A stretch of DNA of 64,000 nt from Gemmatimonadota bacterium (GTDB taxonomy: Bacteria > Gemmatimonadota > Gemmatimonadetes > Gemmatimonadales > GWC2-71-9): NCBI GenBank assembly GCA_016713435.1, contig JADJPD010000003.1, positions 310,001 to 374,000 of the forward strand, in the 5' to 3' direction. Shown here piece by piece: positions 11,327 through 19,401 of the stretch. The notes below the pieces were generated by a model. The model saw nothing but the letters and a program-made list of their open reading frames with translations. It had not been told where the DNA came from and ran no database searches. A program made the position numbers and the translations under genes. Within the stretch, counting starts at the first letter, position 1; each line of letters opens with the position of its first letter.

Positions 11327-12295
11327 CTACTGGACCACGATCACGCCGGCTTCGCCGGCGCCGTGGACCGCGCAGTTGTAGTTGTAGGTGCCGGGGGTGT
11401 TGAAGGTGTACGCGTGCATCTGGCCCTGGGTGAGCGTGCCGCTCCCCTGGAAGATGTTCAGCGGCACCGGCCGCACCGAGTGCGAGCCGCCCGACTGGTT
11501 GATCCAGACCACGGTCTCCCCCGCCTGCACCGTGTCCACCGCCGGCTGGCTGGTCCCGTTGTGCACGCTCACGAAGCCGCCGGCGGTGATGTCCACCTGC
11601 CGGTCGATGGTCACCACGGTCACGGCGAAGAAGGTGTTCACCGCGCCCGCCGAGGCCCCGAGCTGCGCCGGGCCGGCCGTGTCACCCGCCGTGACGCTCA
11701 CGGTGGCGAGCCCCTGGGCGTCGGTGGTCGAGGTCGGGGCCTCGATGTCCAGGTCACCGACCAGCTCGGACCAGGTGACCTCGGCGCCCGCGAGCGGGTT
11801 GTCGGCCCGGTCGGTGACCAGGACCTTGAAGGGCACGGCGAAGGGCGTGCCCACGAAGCCGGTCTGCAGGTCGCCGCTGGCGGGCTGGATGTCGCCGGGC
11901 TGGCCTGGCGTCGCGGTGGCGCTGAAGCTGAGCGGCGAACCGCTGGCGCCCGGGACCGTCGCGGTGGCGGTCTGGGCGCCGATGTTGTTGCCGAGCTTCC
12001 AGTTCATGATGGCCGAGCCGGTGCCATCGGTGAGGCTGGTGGCGGCCGTGACCGTCCCCCCGCCACCGGTCACCGCCCACTGCACCGTCTTGCCGGCCAG
12101 CGGGGCGCCATTCTTGGTCACCACGACCTTGAGCGGCAGGTCCAGCGTGCCGCCGATGGTGTCCGACTGTGCGTCGCCGCTCACCTGCGCGTAGTCGAGG
12201 GTGACCGCATCGCTCCCGCTCCCCCCGTCCCCACACGCGCCGATGGCCGCGGCCATGCCAAGAACCGCGCCCCCGAGGATCCACCCGGATCGCAT
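11327..12295 (-). CDS. Lipoprotein with Ig-like (Big_1) domains and a C-terminal cupredoxin domain
   Basis: A 322-residue exported protein. After the lipobox (GMAAAIGAC) come two repeats of a bacterial Ig-like fold: PLKVVVTKNGAPLAGKTVQWAV and PFKVLVTDRADNPLAGAEVTW, each followed by TSLTDGTG/TSTTDAQG loops, as in invasin-type Big_1 domains. The last ~90 residues are plastocyanin-like, with His in GGSHSV and YNYNCAVHG for Cys and the second His. The axial Met of the paralogue at 17924 is replaced by Glu here (GAGEAG). ATG 12295 is chosen over 12316 because AGGGAGG sits just upstream of it. Likely role: surface copper or electron-transfer protein; unproven. Confidence 0.82.
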   Translation of the reverse strand: MRSGWILGGAVLGMAAAIGACGDGGSGSDAVTLDYAQVSGDAQSDTIGGTLDLPLKVVVTKNGAPLAGKTVQWAVTGGGGTVTAATSLTDGTGSAIMNWKLGNNIGAQTATATVPGASGSPLSFSATATPGQPGDIQPASGDLQTGFVGTPFAVPFKVLVTDRADNPLAGAEVTWSELVGDLDIEAPTSTTDAQGLATVSVTAGDTAGPAQLGASAGAVNTFFAVTVVTIDRQVDITAGGFVSVHNGTSQPAVDTVQAGETVVWINQSGGSHSVRPVPLNIFQGSGTLTQGQMHAYTFNTPGTYNYNCAVHGAGEAGVIVVQ

Positions 12296-12447
12296 GCCAA
12301 CCTCCCTCTTCATCATTCGGTGCGTGAGATGCGCTCAGGGAATCCTATCGCGGCCGGTCGGATCGGCAAGGTGGGCGGGAGGGGCTTCCCCCCCGGTCCC
12401 GGCTGTTATCTTCCCCAGTCGGCCCCCAGAGGCCCCTTCCCGGCCCC

Positions 12448-15400
12448 GTGAAAGGCAGTGGTAACTTCGTGGACGCGAACGTGTTCGAGACGGCCAACGC
12501 CGGCTTCGCCCAGATCATGTACGAGGAGTACCTCCGCGACCCGGCCTCGGTGTCCGCGGAGTGGCGGCGCTACTTCGAGAATGGAGCCGCCGGGCTCGGC
12601 GCCGAGGGCGGCAATGGCCACCACCCCTCGGTGACCCAGGATGCCGCGGCCCCCGCGCCGCGCCCCGCCCCCCCGGCGCCCGCGGCGGCCGCGGCGGCCG
12701 TGCCGGCCGGGGCCCAGCCGATCACGGGCCCGGCCTCGAAGCTCGTCCAGAACATGAACGACTCCCGGTCCATCCCGACCGCCACGTCGTTCCGCGAGCT
12801 CGCCGTGTCCCTGCTGGAGCACCGCCGCCGCGAGCTCAACAATGCGCTCCGCGCCGCGGGCCGCACCGAGAAGGTCTCCTTCACCCACCTGATCGGCTAC
12901 GCCATCAGCAAGGCGGCGGGGCTCCACCCCGCCATGACCACGAGCTACCTCGAGGTGAACGGCGCCCCGCACCGGATCCCGGGCGGCCCCGTGCACCTCG
13001 GCATCGCCGTGGACGTGGAGCGGAAGGACGGCAGCCGCGGCCTCGTGGTCCCCGTCATCCGCGACGCCCAGGGCAGGAGCTTCGCCGAGTTCCACGCCAC
13101 CTACGAGGCGCTGGTGGAGAAGGCCCGGGGCAACAAGCTCATGCCCGACGCCTTCGCCGGCGCCACGATGACGCTCACCAACCCCGGCGGCCTCGGCACC
13201 TCGGCCTCGGTGCCGCGGCTCATGCCGGGCCAGGGCTGCATCATCGCCGTGGGCGCCATCCACTACCCGGCGGCCTTCGCCGACCTCTCCGATGACCGGC
13301 TCCGCGAGCTCGGCATCGCGAAGGTCATGAACATCACCAGCACCTACGACCATCGCGTGATCCAGGGCGCCGAGTCCGGCGAGTTCCTGCGCGCGGTGGA
13401 CGACTTCCTGCAGGGCGGCGAGCGCTTCTACGAGGACGTCTTCACCAGCCTCGGCCTCACCGCCCAGGCGGTGCCCGACACCAGCGCCACCCCCCGCCCC
13501 TCGCGCGTCGGCCCCGCGCCGGTGCGCGAGAGCCAGGCCGACCTCTACCACGTGGCCGCCGCCATGGCGCTGGTGAAGGCGCACCGTACCCACGGCCACC
13601 TCGCCGCGCGCCTCGATCCCCTCGGCACCGAGCCCCAGGGGGACCCGGCGCTCGACCCCAAGCCCCTCGGCCTCACTCCCGAGGTGATGGCGGCCATCCC
13701 CGCCTCGGTCCTCCGCATCTCCACCCAGGGCGCCACCCTCGCCGACGCGCTGCCCAAGCTGCACGAGGCCTACTGCGGCACCATGGCCTATGAGCTGGAG
13801 CACATCGCCAACCACGGCGAGCGCGTGTGGCTGCGGCAGATGATCGAGTCGGGCGAGCACCGCAAGCCGCTCACCGCCGACGAGGTCCAGTGGCTCCATG
13901 CCCGCCTCATCGAGGTGGAGGCCCTGGAGCGCTTCCTTCACAAGGCGTACCTCGGCCAGAAGCGCTTCTCCATCGAGGGCGTGGACATGCTGGTGCCCAT
14001 GCTCGACTACGCCATCGAGCTCTCGGCCCAGCAGGGCGCGCGCGAGGTGGTCATCGGCATGGCGCACCGCGGGCGGCTCAACGTGCTGGCCCACACCGTG
14101 GGCCGGCCCATCGAGACGATCTTCGCGGAGTTCGAGGGCGGGCGGCACGTCGAGGGCGGCACCCTCACCCCCGAGGGCGGCACCGGCGACGTGAAGTACC
14201 ACCACGGCGCCGAGGGCGCGTACAAGACGCGCTCGGGCAAGGTGGTCACGGTCACCCTCTCGCCCAACCCGAGCCACCTCGAGTTCGTGGGGCCGGTGGT
14301 GGATGGCCGCGCCCGCGCGGAGCAGACCACCCGCGTCGGCCGCGTGGCGCACCACGACCCGAGCGCGGCGGTGCCCATCGTGATCCACGGCGACGCCGCG
14401 TTCGCGGGCCAGGGCGTCGTCTCCGAGACGCTCAACCTGGGCGCGCTCAAGGGGTATCGCACCGGCGGCACGGTGCACATCATCACCAACAACCAGGTGG
14501 GCTTCACCACCGACATGATGGACAGCCGCTCCACGCGGCACGCGTCGGACCTGGCCAAGGGGTTCGACATCCCCATCATCCACGTCAACGCCGACGACGC
14601 CGAGGCCTGCCTGGCCTCGGTGCGGCTGGCCATGGCGTACCGGGAGAAGTTCCACGAGGACGTGCTGATCGACCTGGTGGGCTACCGCCGCCACGGCCAC
14701 AACGAGAGCGACGAGCCCGCCTACACCCAGCCGCAGATGTACGAGCGGATCCGCACCCTGCCCACCGTGCGGCAGCAGTACGCCCAGCTCCTCGCGCGCC
14801 GCGGCGTCACCACCGAGGACCAGGCGGAGGCGCAGTACCAGGCCGGCTACAACCGCCTCCTCGAGATCCAGCAGGCCTTCAAGGCCAGCATGGGGAAGGT
14901 GAAGCCGTCCCAGCCGCCGGTGCACTCCAACGCCTCGAGCGGCGTCGAGCCGGAGACGGCCGTGCAGGCCGAGCTGCTCAAGGCGCTCAACGAGCAGCTG
15001 CTGGCGCTCCCCGAGGGCTTCACCGGCAATCCCAAGCTCCTGAAGCAGCTGGAGCGCCGGCGCACCGTGCTCGGCCCGGAGGGCGGCATCGAGTGGGCCC
15101 ATGCCGAGGCGCTCGGCCTGGCGTCGCTGCTGGTGGAGGGCGTGCCGATCCGGCTCACGGGCCAGGACAGCGAGCGCGGCACCTTCAGCCAGCGCCACCT
15201 GGTGCTGCACGACGCCAACACCGGGAAGCATCACACCCCGATCCAGAACCTGCCCGGGGCGCTCAGCAGCATGGAGCTGCACAACAGCCCGCTCTCCGAG
15301 CTGGCCACGCTCGGCTTCGAGTACGGCTACAGTGCCGCGGCGCCGGAGACGCTGGTGGTGTGGGAGGCGCAGTTCGGCGACTTCGTCAACGGCGCGCAGG

Positions 15401-16110
15401 TCATCGTGGACCAGTTCATCGTGTCCGGCCTCTCCAAGTGGGGCCTCACCACGCGACTGACGCTGCTGCTGCCGCACGGCTACGAGGGCCAGGGCCCCGA
15501 GCACTCGAGCGCGCGCCTGGAACGGTTCCTCCAGCTCTGCGCTGAGGGCAACATCCGCGTGGCCAACCCCACCACCCCGGCCCAGTACTACCACCTGCTC
15601 CGCCGCCAGGCCAAGCGCCAGCGGCAGCGGCCGCTCGTGGTGATGACGCCCAAGTCGCTGCTCCGCCTGCCCCAGGCCACCAGCAAGCTCGAGGACCTCG
15701 CCACCGGCTACTGGCGCCCGGTCCTCGACGACCCGGCCGCCCCGCCCAAGGACCAGGTGACCCGCGCCGTGATCTGCAGCGGCAAGGTGTATTACGACCT
15801 CGCCGCCGGGCAGGCCACCGACCGCAACAAGGTCGCCATCCTGCGCCTCGAGCAGCTCTACAGCTTCCCCGAGGAGGAACTGCTGGCGCTGCTCCGCAGC
15901 TACCCGTCCCTCCAGGAGCTCGTCTGGGTGCAGGAGGAGCCGCGGAACATGGGCCCCTGGACCTACGTGGAGCCGCGCCTCCGCGCGCTGCTGCCGCAGG
16001 GCTTCCCGCTCAGGTACGCGGGCCGCCCCGAGCGCGCGAGCCCCGCCGAAGGGTACCCGGCCGCCCACACCGCCGAGCAGAAGCGGATCGTCGCCGAGGC
16101 GCTGGGTTAA
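12448..16110 (+). CDS. kgd: Multifunctional 2-oxoglutarate dehydrogenase: fused E2 succinyltransferase and E1 (Kgd type)
   Basis: TCA-cycle enzyme of 1220 residues. Residues 1-45 form the E1o N-terminal segment (AGFAQIMYEEYLRDPASV). After an Ala/Pro-rich linker (to ~95), residues ~105-335 are an acyltransferase catalytic domain with DHRVIQGAESG (D301, H302). The rest is the thiamine-diphosphate E1: MAHRGRLNVLAH, SPNPSHLEFVGPVV, HGDAAFAGQG with ITNNQVGFTT, GYRRHGHNESDEP, and GQDSERGTFSQRH. No lipoyl domain is present. This is the layout of mycobacterial KGD/SucA, which can act as decarboxylase or in the full complex. The start is GTG 12448 or GTG 12469. Two hairpin terminators follow. No E3 or separate E2 gene is nearby. 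Confidence 0.93.
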   Translation: MKGSGNFVDANVFETANAGFAQIMYEEYLRDPASVSAEWRRYFENGAAGLGAEGGNGHHPSVTQDAAAPAPRPAPPAPAAAAAAVPAGAQPITGPASKLVQNMNDSRSIPTATSFRELAVSLLEHRRRELNNALRAAGRTEKVSFTHLIGYAISKAAGLHPAMTTSYLEVNGAPHRIPGGPVHLGIAVDVERKDGSRGLVVPVIRDAQGRSFAEFHATYEALVEKARGNKLMPDAFAGATMTLTNPGGLGTSASVPRLMPGQGCIIAVGAIHYPAAFADLSDDRLRELGIAKVMNITSTYDHRVIQGAESGEFLRAVDDFLQGGERFYEDVFTSLGLTAQAVPDTSATPRPSRVGPAPVRESQADLYHVAAAMALVKAHRTHGHLAARLDPLGTEPQGDPALDPKPLGLTPEVMAAIPASVLRISTQGATLADALPKLHEAYCGTMAYELEHIANHGERVWLRQMIESGEHRKPLTADEVQWLHARLIEVEALERFLHKAYLGQKRFSIEGVDMLVPMLDYAIELSAQQGAREVVIGMAHRGRLNVLAHTVGRPIETIFAEFEGGRHVEGGTLTPEGGTGDVKYHHGAEGAYKTRSGKVVTVTLSPNPSHLEFVGPVVDGRARAEQTTRVGRVAHHDPSAAVPIVIHGDAAFAGQGVVSETLNLGALKGYRTGGTVHIITNNQVGFTTDMMDSRSTRHASDLAKGFDIPIIHVNADDAEACLASVRLAMAYREKFHEDVLIDLVGYRRHGHNESDEPAYTQPQMYERIRTLPTVRQQYAQLLARRGVTTEDQAEAQYQAGYNRLLEIQQAFKASMGKVKPSQPPVHSNASSGVEPETAVQAELLKALNEQLLALPEGFTGNPKLLKQLERRRTVLGPEGGIEWAHAEALGLASLLVEGVPIRLTGQDSERGTFSQRHLVLHDANTGKHHTPIQNLPGALSSMELHNSPLSELATLGFEYGYSAAAPETLVVWEAQFGDFVNGAQVIVDQFIVSGLSKWGLTTRLTLLLPHGYEGQGPEHSSARLERFLQLCAEGNIRVANPTTPAQYYHLLRRQAKRQRQRPLVVMTPKSLLRLPQATSKLEDLATGYWRPVLDDPAAPPKDQVTRAVICSGKVYYDLAAGQATDRNKVAILRLEQLYSFPEEELLALLRSYPSLQELVWVQEEPRNMGPWTYVEPRLRALLPQGFPLRYAGRPERASPAEGYPAAHTAEQKRIVAEALG

Positions 16111-16115
16111 ACGAA

Positions 16116-16139
16116 CGGGGCCGGCGACTGCCGGCCCCG
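16116..16139. terminator. Hairpin after kgd
   Basis: Perfect 10-bp stem CGGGGCCGGC / GCCGGCCCCG with a four-base loop, six bases after the kgd stop. There is no T tract, so the next hairpin may be the effective terminator. Confidence 0.6.
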
Positions 16140-16151
16140 ATTCCTCCTCGC

Positions 16152-16180
16152 AGGGGCCGCCCGTGGGCGGCCCCTCTTTT
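16152..16180 (+). terminator. Intrinsic terminator after kgd
   Basis: AGGGGCCGCC pairs with GGCGGCCCCT around a four-base loop and is followed directly by CTTTT, a standard rho-independent terminator on the plus strand. It also separates kgd from the convergent HNH gene. Confidence 0.8.
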
Positions 16181-16195
16181 CATTCCACGTGGCGC

Positions 16196-16642
16196 CTAGT
16201 GGGCGCCGTTCCCGTTGCCGTTTCCGTGCCCATTCATGCTCACGAACTTGGGCCGGTTGGGCGGCAGCCACTCCCGCTCCGAGGTCTGGCGGATCAGGTC
16301 CTTGACCCAATCAGACAGGTGCTCGCCATAGTGGAGCAGGAAGACCCCGCGGCTCCGTCGCTGCGCGATGAACGCCACGAACGGAGTGTCGGCCTTGGCC
16401 GAGTTGCAGGGCTGGCAGGCAATGACCAGGTTGTCCGGCCGGTCGTAGGCCGTCTGGCCCTTGCGGGGATAGACGTGGTCCAGCGTGGTACGGTCCTCGG
16501 CGATCTCGGCACCGCAGTAGGCGCAGATGGGGCCATAGCGATCGATGAGCCACCGGCGGTGGGCATCCATCGACCGGCGGCCAAGGCTGCGCGACCGGGT
16601 AGCGGGAGCGGAGGAGGGGGGACGACGATTCGCTCGTGACAC
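16196..16642 (-). CDS. HNH endonuclease family protein
   Basis: A 148-residue protein with a complete HNH zinc-finger nuclease motif: C40-AYC43, D55-H56 in TTLDHVYPRKGG-like context, N71 (DNLVIACQPCN) and C76/C79 with N80. The C-terminal tail NGHGNGNGNG is low complexity. Stand-alone HNH proteins of this size are common and usually of unknown role. GTG 16642 was preferred over ATG 16570 because AAGGA lies seven bases upstream of it. No restriction, phage or intron partner is visible nearby. The 149 bases upstream to padR hold no gene. Confidence 0.82.
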   Translation of the reverse strand: MSRANRRPPSSAPATRSRSLGRRSMDAHRRWLIDRYGPICAYCGAEIAEDRTTLDHVYPRKGQTAYDRPDNLVIACQPCNSAKADTPFVAFIAQRRSRGVFLLHYGEHLSDWVKDLIRQTSEREWLPPNRPKFVSMNGHGNGNGNGAH

Positions 16643-16791
16643 AAAATTCCTTCAGCTTCTGAGTGCAGCGACAGGGATCAGGGGAGCCCTCCGCGGTTCA
16701 GGGTGTACTGGAATGTAGGCGGGGGTCCCTCGCCTAACCAGCCCCCACGCTTGGACATAGCCGGTGGCGGGGTCCCGGGTTCCCGGCCGGG

Positions 16792-17337
16792 TCAGCCCAG
16801 CCGGGCGGCCACCTCGTCGAGCCAGGCCAGTTCCACTTCCCATTGTCGGATGGTGAGATCCACCATCAAAGCCCCAACTTCGGTCATGGGACCGATTTCC
16901 GACCGGATCGCCGCGAGGGTCCGCCGCTCCTTGGCCAGTTCCTGCTCCAGGTAGCTCCGCCGCCGGGCGAGCACCCGCGCCCGGTCGGCCGGTGCCGCAT
17001 GTCCGGACAGGGCCAGCCACGTGATGAAGGGCGACGGCGGCCGCTGCTCCGCCCAGCGCTCCTCCCCCAGGGCGGCCATGAGGCCACGTCGGCCGGCCGC
17101 GCTCACCCGGTAGACCACCCGCTCGGGACCGCTTCCCTCGCCGGCATCCTGCGCCCGGAGGATCTCCCCGCCCTGCGCCAGCTTCTTGAGGGAGTAATAG
17201 ACCTGCGGCCGCGAGATGGCCGCCCAGTCCTGCGCTTCCCGGCGCTCGAGCTCCTGGTTCAGCTCGTACCCGTGCATCGGCCGCTCGGCGAGGAGGGCAA
17301 GGACCACGAGGTCGGCGGGGGTGAGGGGGCTGGGCAT
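16792..17337 (-). CDS. PadR family transcriptional regulator
   Basis: A 181-residue repressor-type regulator. The N-terminal winged helix reads DLVVLALLAERPMHGYELNQ, then SRPQVYYSLKKLAQGGEI, the PadR signature; the C-terminal half is the helical dimerisation domain (Vir_act_alpha_C type: RARVLARRRSYLEQELAKER, and a final helix with IRQWEVELAWLDEV). PadR proteins typically bind a hydrophobic ligand and release a palindromic operator. It is divergent from the VOC gene across 58 bases that contain a 39-bp dyad, the likely operator for both genes. Confidence 0.9.
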   Translation of the reverse strand: MPSPLTPADLVVLALLAERPMHGYELNQELERREAQDWAAISRPQVYYSLKKLAQGGEILRAQDAGEGSGPERVVYRVSAAGRRGLMAALGEERWAEQRPPSPFITWLALSGHAAPADRARVLARRRSYLEQELAKERRTLAAIRSEIGPMTEVGALMVDLTIRQWEVELAWLDEVAARLG

Positions 17338-17339
17338 GG

Positions 17340-17368
17340 TTGACAGGGAATATAGTCTCGTTTATACT
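17340..17368 (+). promoter_or_regulatory. Sigma-70-type promoter of the VOC gene
   Basis: TTGACA (17340-17345), a 17-base spacer and TATACT (17363-17368). This is nearly the exact housekeeping consensus, rare in so GC-rich a genome. It predicts a transcription start near 17375, about 20 bases before ATG 17396. Confidence 0.8.
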
Positions 17369-17391
17369 AGTCGGTAGTCTAAACGAGACTA
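17353..17391. promoter_or_regulatory. 39-bp palindromic operator between padR and VOC gene
   Basis: TAGTCTCGTTTA (17353-17364) and TAAACGAGACTA (17380-17391) are perfect inverted arms, and the inner ACTA/TAGT (17366-17369, 17375-17378) share the same centre at 17372; one pair mismatches. It covers the -10 box and the start of transcription of the VOC gene, so a bound PadR dimer would block that promoter and probably padR itself. Confidence 0.75.
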
Positions 17392-17395
17392 ATTC

Positions 17396-17869
17396 ATGTG
17401 CCCCTGCCTGTTCCTGTCCCTGTTCCTCGGGTTCGCCGCGCCGGCGGCGGCCCAGACCACGAGGCCCGCCATGCCCACGCTCACCAAGCTCACCCCGGTC
17501 CTGATGGTGGACCGGATCGCCCCCTGCCTGCCGTTCTGGACCGAGCGGCTGGGCTTCGCCAACGTGGCCGAGGTGCCGGGGCCGGACGGGCAGCCGCAGT
17601 TCGCGCTGCTGGTCAAGGATGGCGTCGAGGTGATGTACCAGACGTATGCGAGCGTCGAGGCGGAAGACCCGACGCTGGTCGCGGGCCCGCGCGGGCAGGC
17701 CGCCATGTTCTTCCTCGAGGTGGACAACCTCGACGCCACCCTGCAGGCGATGCAGGGCATCCCGATCGTGGTGCCGCGGCACACCACGTTCTACGGCAAG
17801 GAGGAATTCGCGGTGCGGGAGCCGGGCGGGGCGGTGGTGATCTTCGCGATGGACGTGCCGGCCAAGTAG
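17396..17869 (+). CDS. VOC superfamily (glyoxalase/bleomycin-resistance-like) protein
   Basis: A 157-residue protein. Residues ~27-155 form one VOC module of paired beta-alpha-beta-beta-beta units: TKLTPVLMVDRIAPCLPFWTERLGF, then FALLVKDGVEVMYQTYASV, AAMFFLEVDNLDATLQAM and EEFAVREPGGAVVIFA. The first 25 residues look like a signal peptide (LFLSLFLGFAAPAAAQ), which is unusual for this family; if translation begins at ATG 17471 instead, the product is cytosolic. It could be a lyase, dioxygenase or ligand-binding protein. The adjacent padR and shared operator suggest induction by a small molecule. Confidence 0.82.
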   Translation: MCPCLFLSLFLGFAAPAAAQTTRPAMPTLTKLTPVLMVDRIAPCLPFWTERLGFANVAEVPGPDGQPQFALLVKDGVEVMYQTYASVEAEDPTLVAGPRGQAAMFFLEVDNLDATLQAMQGIPIVVPRHTTFYGKEEFAVREPGGAVVIFAMDVPAK

Positions 17870-17888
17870 CGGCGGGTGGGGAACCAGC

Positions 17889-17918
17889 ACGGCCCCGGGG
17901 CGCCTGCCCCGGGGCCGT
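17889..17918. terminator. Bidirectional terminator between VOC and cupredoxin genes
   Basis: A perfect 13-bp stem (ACGGCCCCGGGGC / GCCCCGGGGCCGT) with loop GCCT, in the 54 bases between two convergent genes. Flanking AGC and CGTGCT lengthen the pairing with one mismatch. Confidence 0.75.
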
Positions 17919-17923
17919 CGTGC

Positions 17924-18913
17924 TCACTGGACCACGATGCGGCCGGTCATGCCGGCGCCGTGCACCGCGCAGTCGTACTGGAAGGTGCCGGCGTTGCTGA
18001 AGAGCACGAGGTACGGCTCGTTGGCGGCCAGGGTGCCGCTGCTGGTGAAGGTCGGGGCGCCGGTGGACTCCACCGTGTGGGTGCCGCCGGCGCTCACCCA
18101 CAGCACCCCCTCCCCCGCCTGCACCGTGTCCACGGCCGGCTGGGAGGAGTTGTTGCGGTTGCTGCGGAAGAGCGTGGCGGCGCCCACCGTGACCCGCCGC
18201 GTGGCGTTGAACACCTCGAGGCCGGTGAAGCTGGCCGCCCCCGCCAAGTTGCTGCTGCTGGCGCCCACGACGCCCGTGCCCGCGGCGGCGGTGCCGCTCA
18301 CCGTCATGCTGGCCAGGCCCGACGCGTTGGTCTGGCTCGTGGCCGACGTGAGGCTGACGGGGCCGGACGTCACCGCCCAGTTGACCGTCACGCCGCTGAC
18401 GGCGTTGCCGGCCCGGTCGCTCACCTGCACGGTGAGGGGGGTGGGGAACGCGGCCGAGAGGATGCCGGACTGGTTGTCACCGCCCTGCTCCACCAGGGTG
18501 GCGGCGTGGCCCGCCGTGGCGGTGGCGCTGAAGCTGAGCGGCGAGCCGCTGGCACCCGACACCGCCGCCCGCGCCGTCTGGGCGCCCGTGGTGTTGCCCA
18601 GCGTCCAGGCGATGCTGGCCACCCCGTCGGCGCCGGTCAGGCTCGTGGCACCCGAGAGCTGGCCGCCGCCGGCGAGGACGGTCCACGTCACCGTCGCGCC
18701 TGCCTTCGGGGCACCGTCCTCCTGGACCAGCACCCGGAGCGGAGCCGCGAGCGGCGCGCCGATGGTGTCGGTCTGCGCGTCCCCGCTCGAGGTGGCCTTG
18801 CTGAGGGTCACCGCGGGGTTGTTGCCGTTTCCGCCGCCGCCGCCCCCACCACAGGCCCCCAGCACCACCGCCGCCACGAGCACTGCCACCGCCAGCCGGG
18901 CCTCGCTCCGCAT
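17924..18913 (-). CDS. Lipoprotein with Ig-like (Big_1) domains and C-terminal cupredoxin domain (paralogue)
   Basis: A 329-residue paralogue of the gene at 11327, with the same order: lipobox VVLGAC followed by a poly-Gly linker, two Big_1-like repeats (PLRVLVQEDGAPKAGATVTW; PLTVQVSDRAGNAVSGVTVNW) and a plastocyanin-like domain. Copper ligands are His in GGTHTV, Cys and His in YDCAVHG, and Met in GAGMTG, so unlike its paralogue the full set is kept. ATG 18913 has AGGAGG seven bases upstream. Both share SQPAVDTVQAGE before the copper domain. Probably exported and surface bound; function inferred only. Confidence 0.85.
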   Translation of the reverse strand: MRSEARLAVAVLVAAVVLGACGGGGGGGNGNNPAVTLSKATSSGDAQTDTIGAPLAAPLRVLVQEDGAPKAGATVTWTVLAGGGQLSGATSLTGADGVASIAWTLGNTTGAQTARAAVSGASGSPLSFSATATAGHAATLVEQGGDNQSGILSAAFPTPLTVQVSDRAGNAVSGVTVNWAVTSGPVSLTSATSQTNASGLASMTVSGTAAAGTGVVGASSSNLAGAASFTGLEVFNATRRVTVGAATLFRSNRNNSSQPAVDTVQAGEGVLWVSAGGTHTVESTGAPTFTSSGTLAANEPYLVLFSNAGTFQYDCAVHGAGMTGRIVVQ

Positions 18914-19071
18914 CCACGCCTCCTGCGAGATGATTGTCGAGAGGGGAACATGGATATCGTAGGGGCGGGGAGGGATTCAGCAAGACCACGGTCGGCGTTC
19001 TCGACTCCGACGCCGGCCAGATCGCATCATTTCGGGACGGGGACGTCCCGGGGTGGAACCTGCGGCCTCGC

Positions 19072-19401
19072 TCAACGCGTCCGGAGGCCTTCGGCGAGGC
19101 GGGCGGTGCTCCAGGCCAGCAGGAAGGCGTACAGCACGGCCACGACCACCAGCGCCCAGCCCGGCACACCGAAGAGGCCGCCGAGGCGCGAGAGCAGGCG
19201 CCCGAGCGACCCCCCGTCGTCCGCCGCGGCGATCAGGCCGAGCCAGGCCACGGCAGCACCGAGTCCGAGCGTGACGGGTTGCAGCGTGCGCAGCAGCCAC
19301 GGCGCGGCGAGCGCCACCGCCACGACGCCCAGCCATCCCCCCACCCAGGTCCCGGCGGCAAAGGCCAGCGCCAGTGCCACGAGCACGAAGGCCCGGCTCA
19401 T
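19072..19401 (-). CDS. Small membrane protein, unknown function
   Basis: A 109-residue very hydrophobic protein with about three or four transmembrane segments (FVLVALALAFAAGTWVGGWL, GVVAVALAAPWLLRTL, LGLGAAVAWLGLIAAA, GWALVVVAVLYAFLLAW). ATG 19401 overlaps the penicillin acylase stop by four bases (ATGA), so it is the last gene of the rhodanese-acylase operon. I do not recognise a family. A hairpin GGGACG/CGTCCC lies about 40 bases past its stop and could be a weak terminator. Confidence 0.65.
   Translation of the reverse strand: MSRAFVLVALALAFAAGTWVGGWLGVVAVALAAPWLLRTLQPVTLGLGAAVAWLGLIAAADDGGSLGRLLSRLGGLFGVPGWALVVVAVLYAFLLAWSTARLAEGLRTR

Noticed and set aside
12406..16068. A 1220-codon open frame on the minus strand opposite kgd
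   Set aside because: It mirrors kgd codon by codon and has no recognisable domain; it is an effect of high GC third positions.
16196..16642. HNH gene as part of a restriction, anti-phage or group II intron system
   Set aside because: Neighbours are kgd and padR; no methyltransferase, reverse transcriptase or phage gene is nearby.
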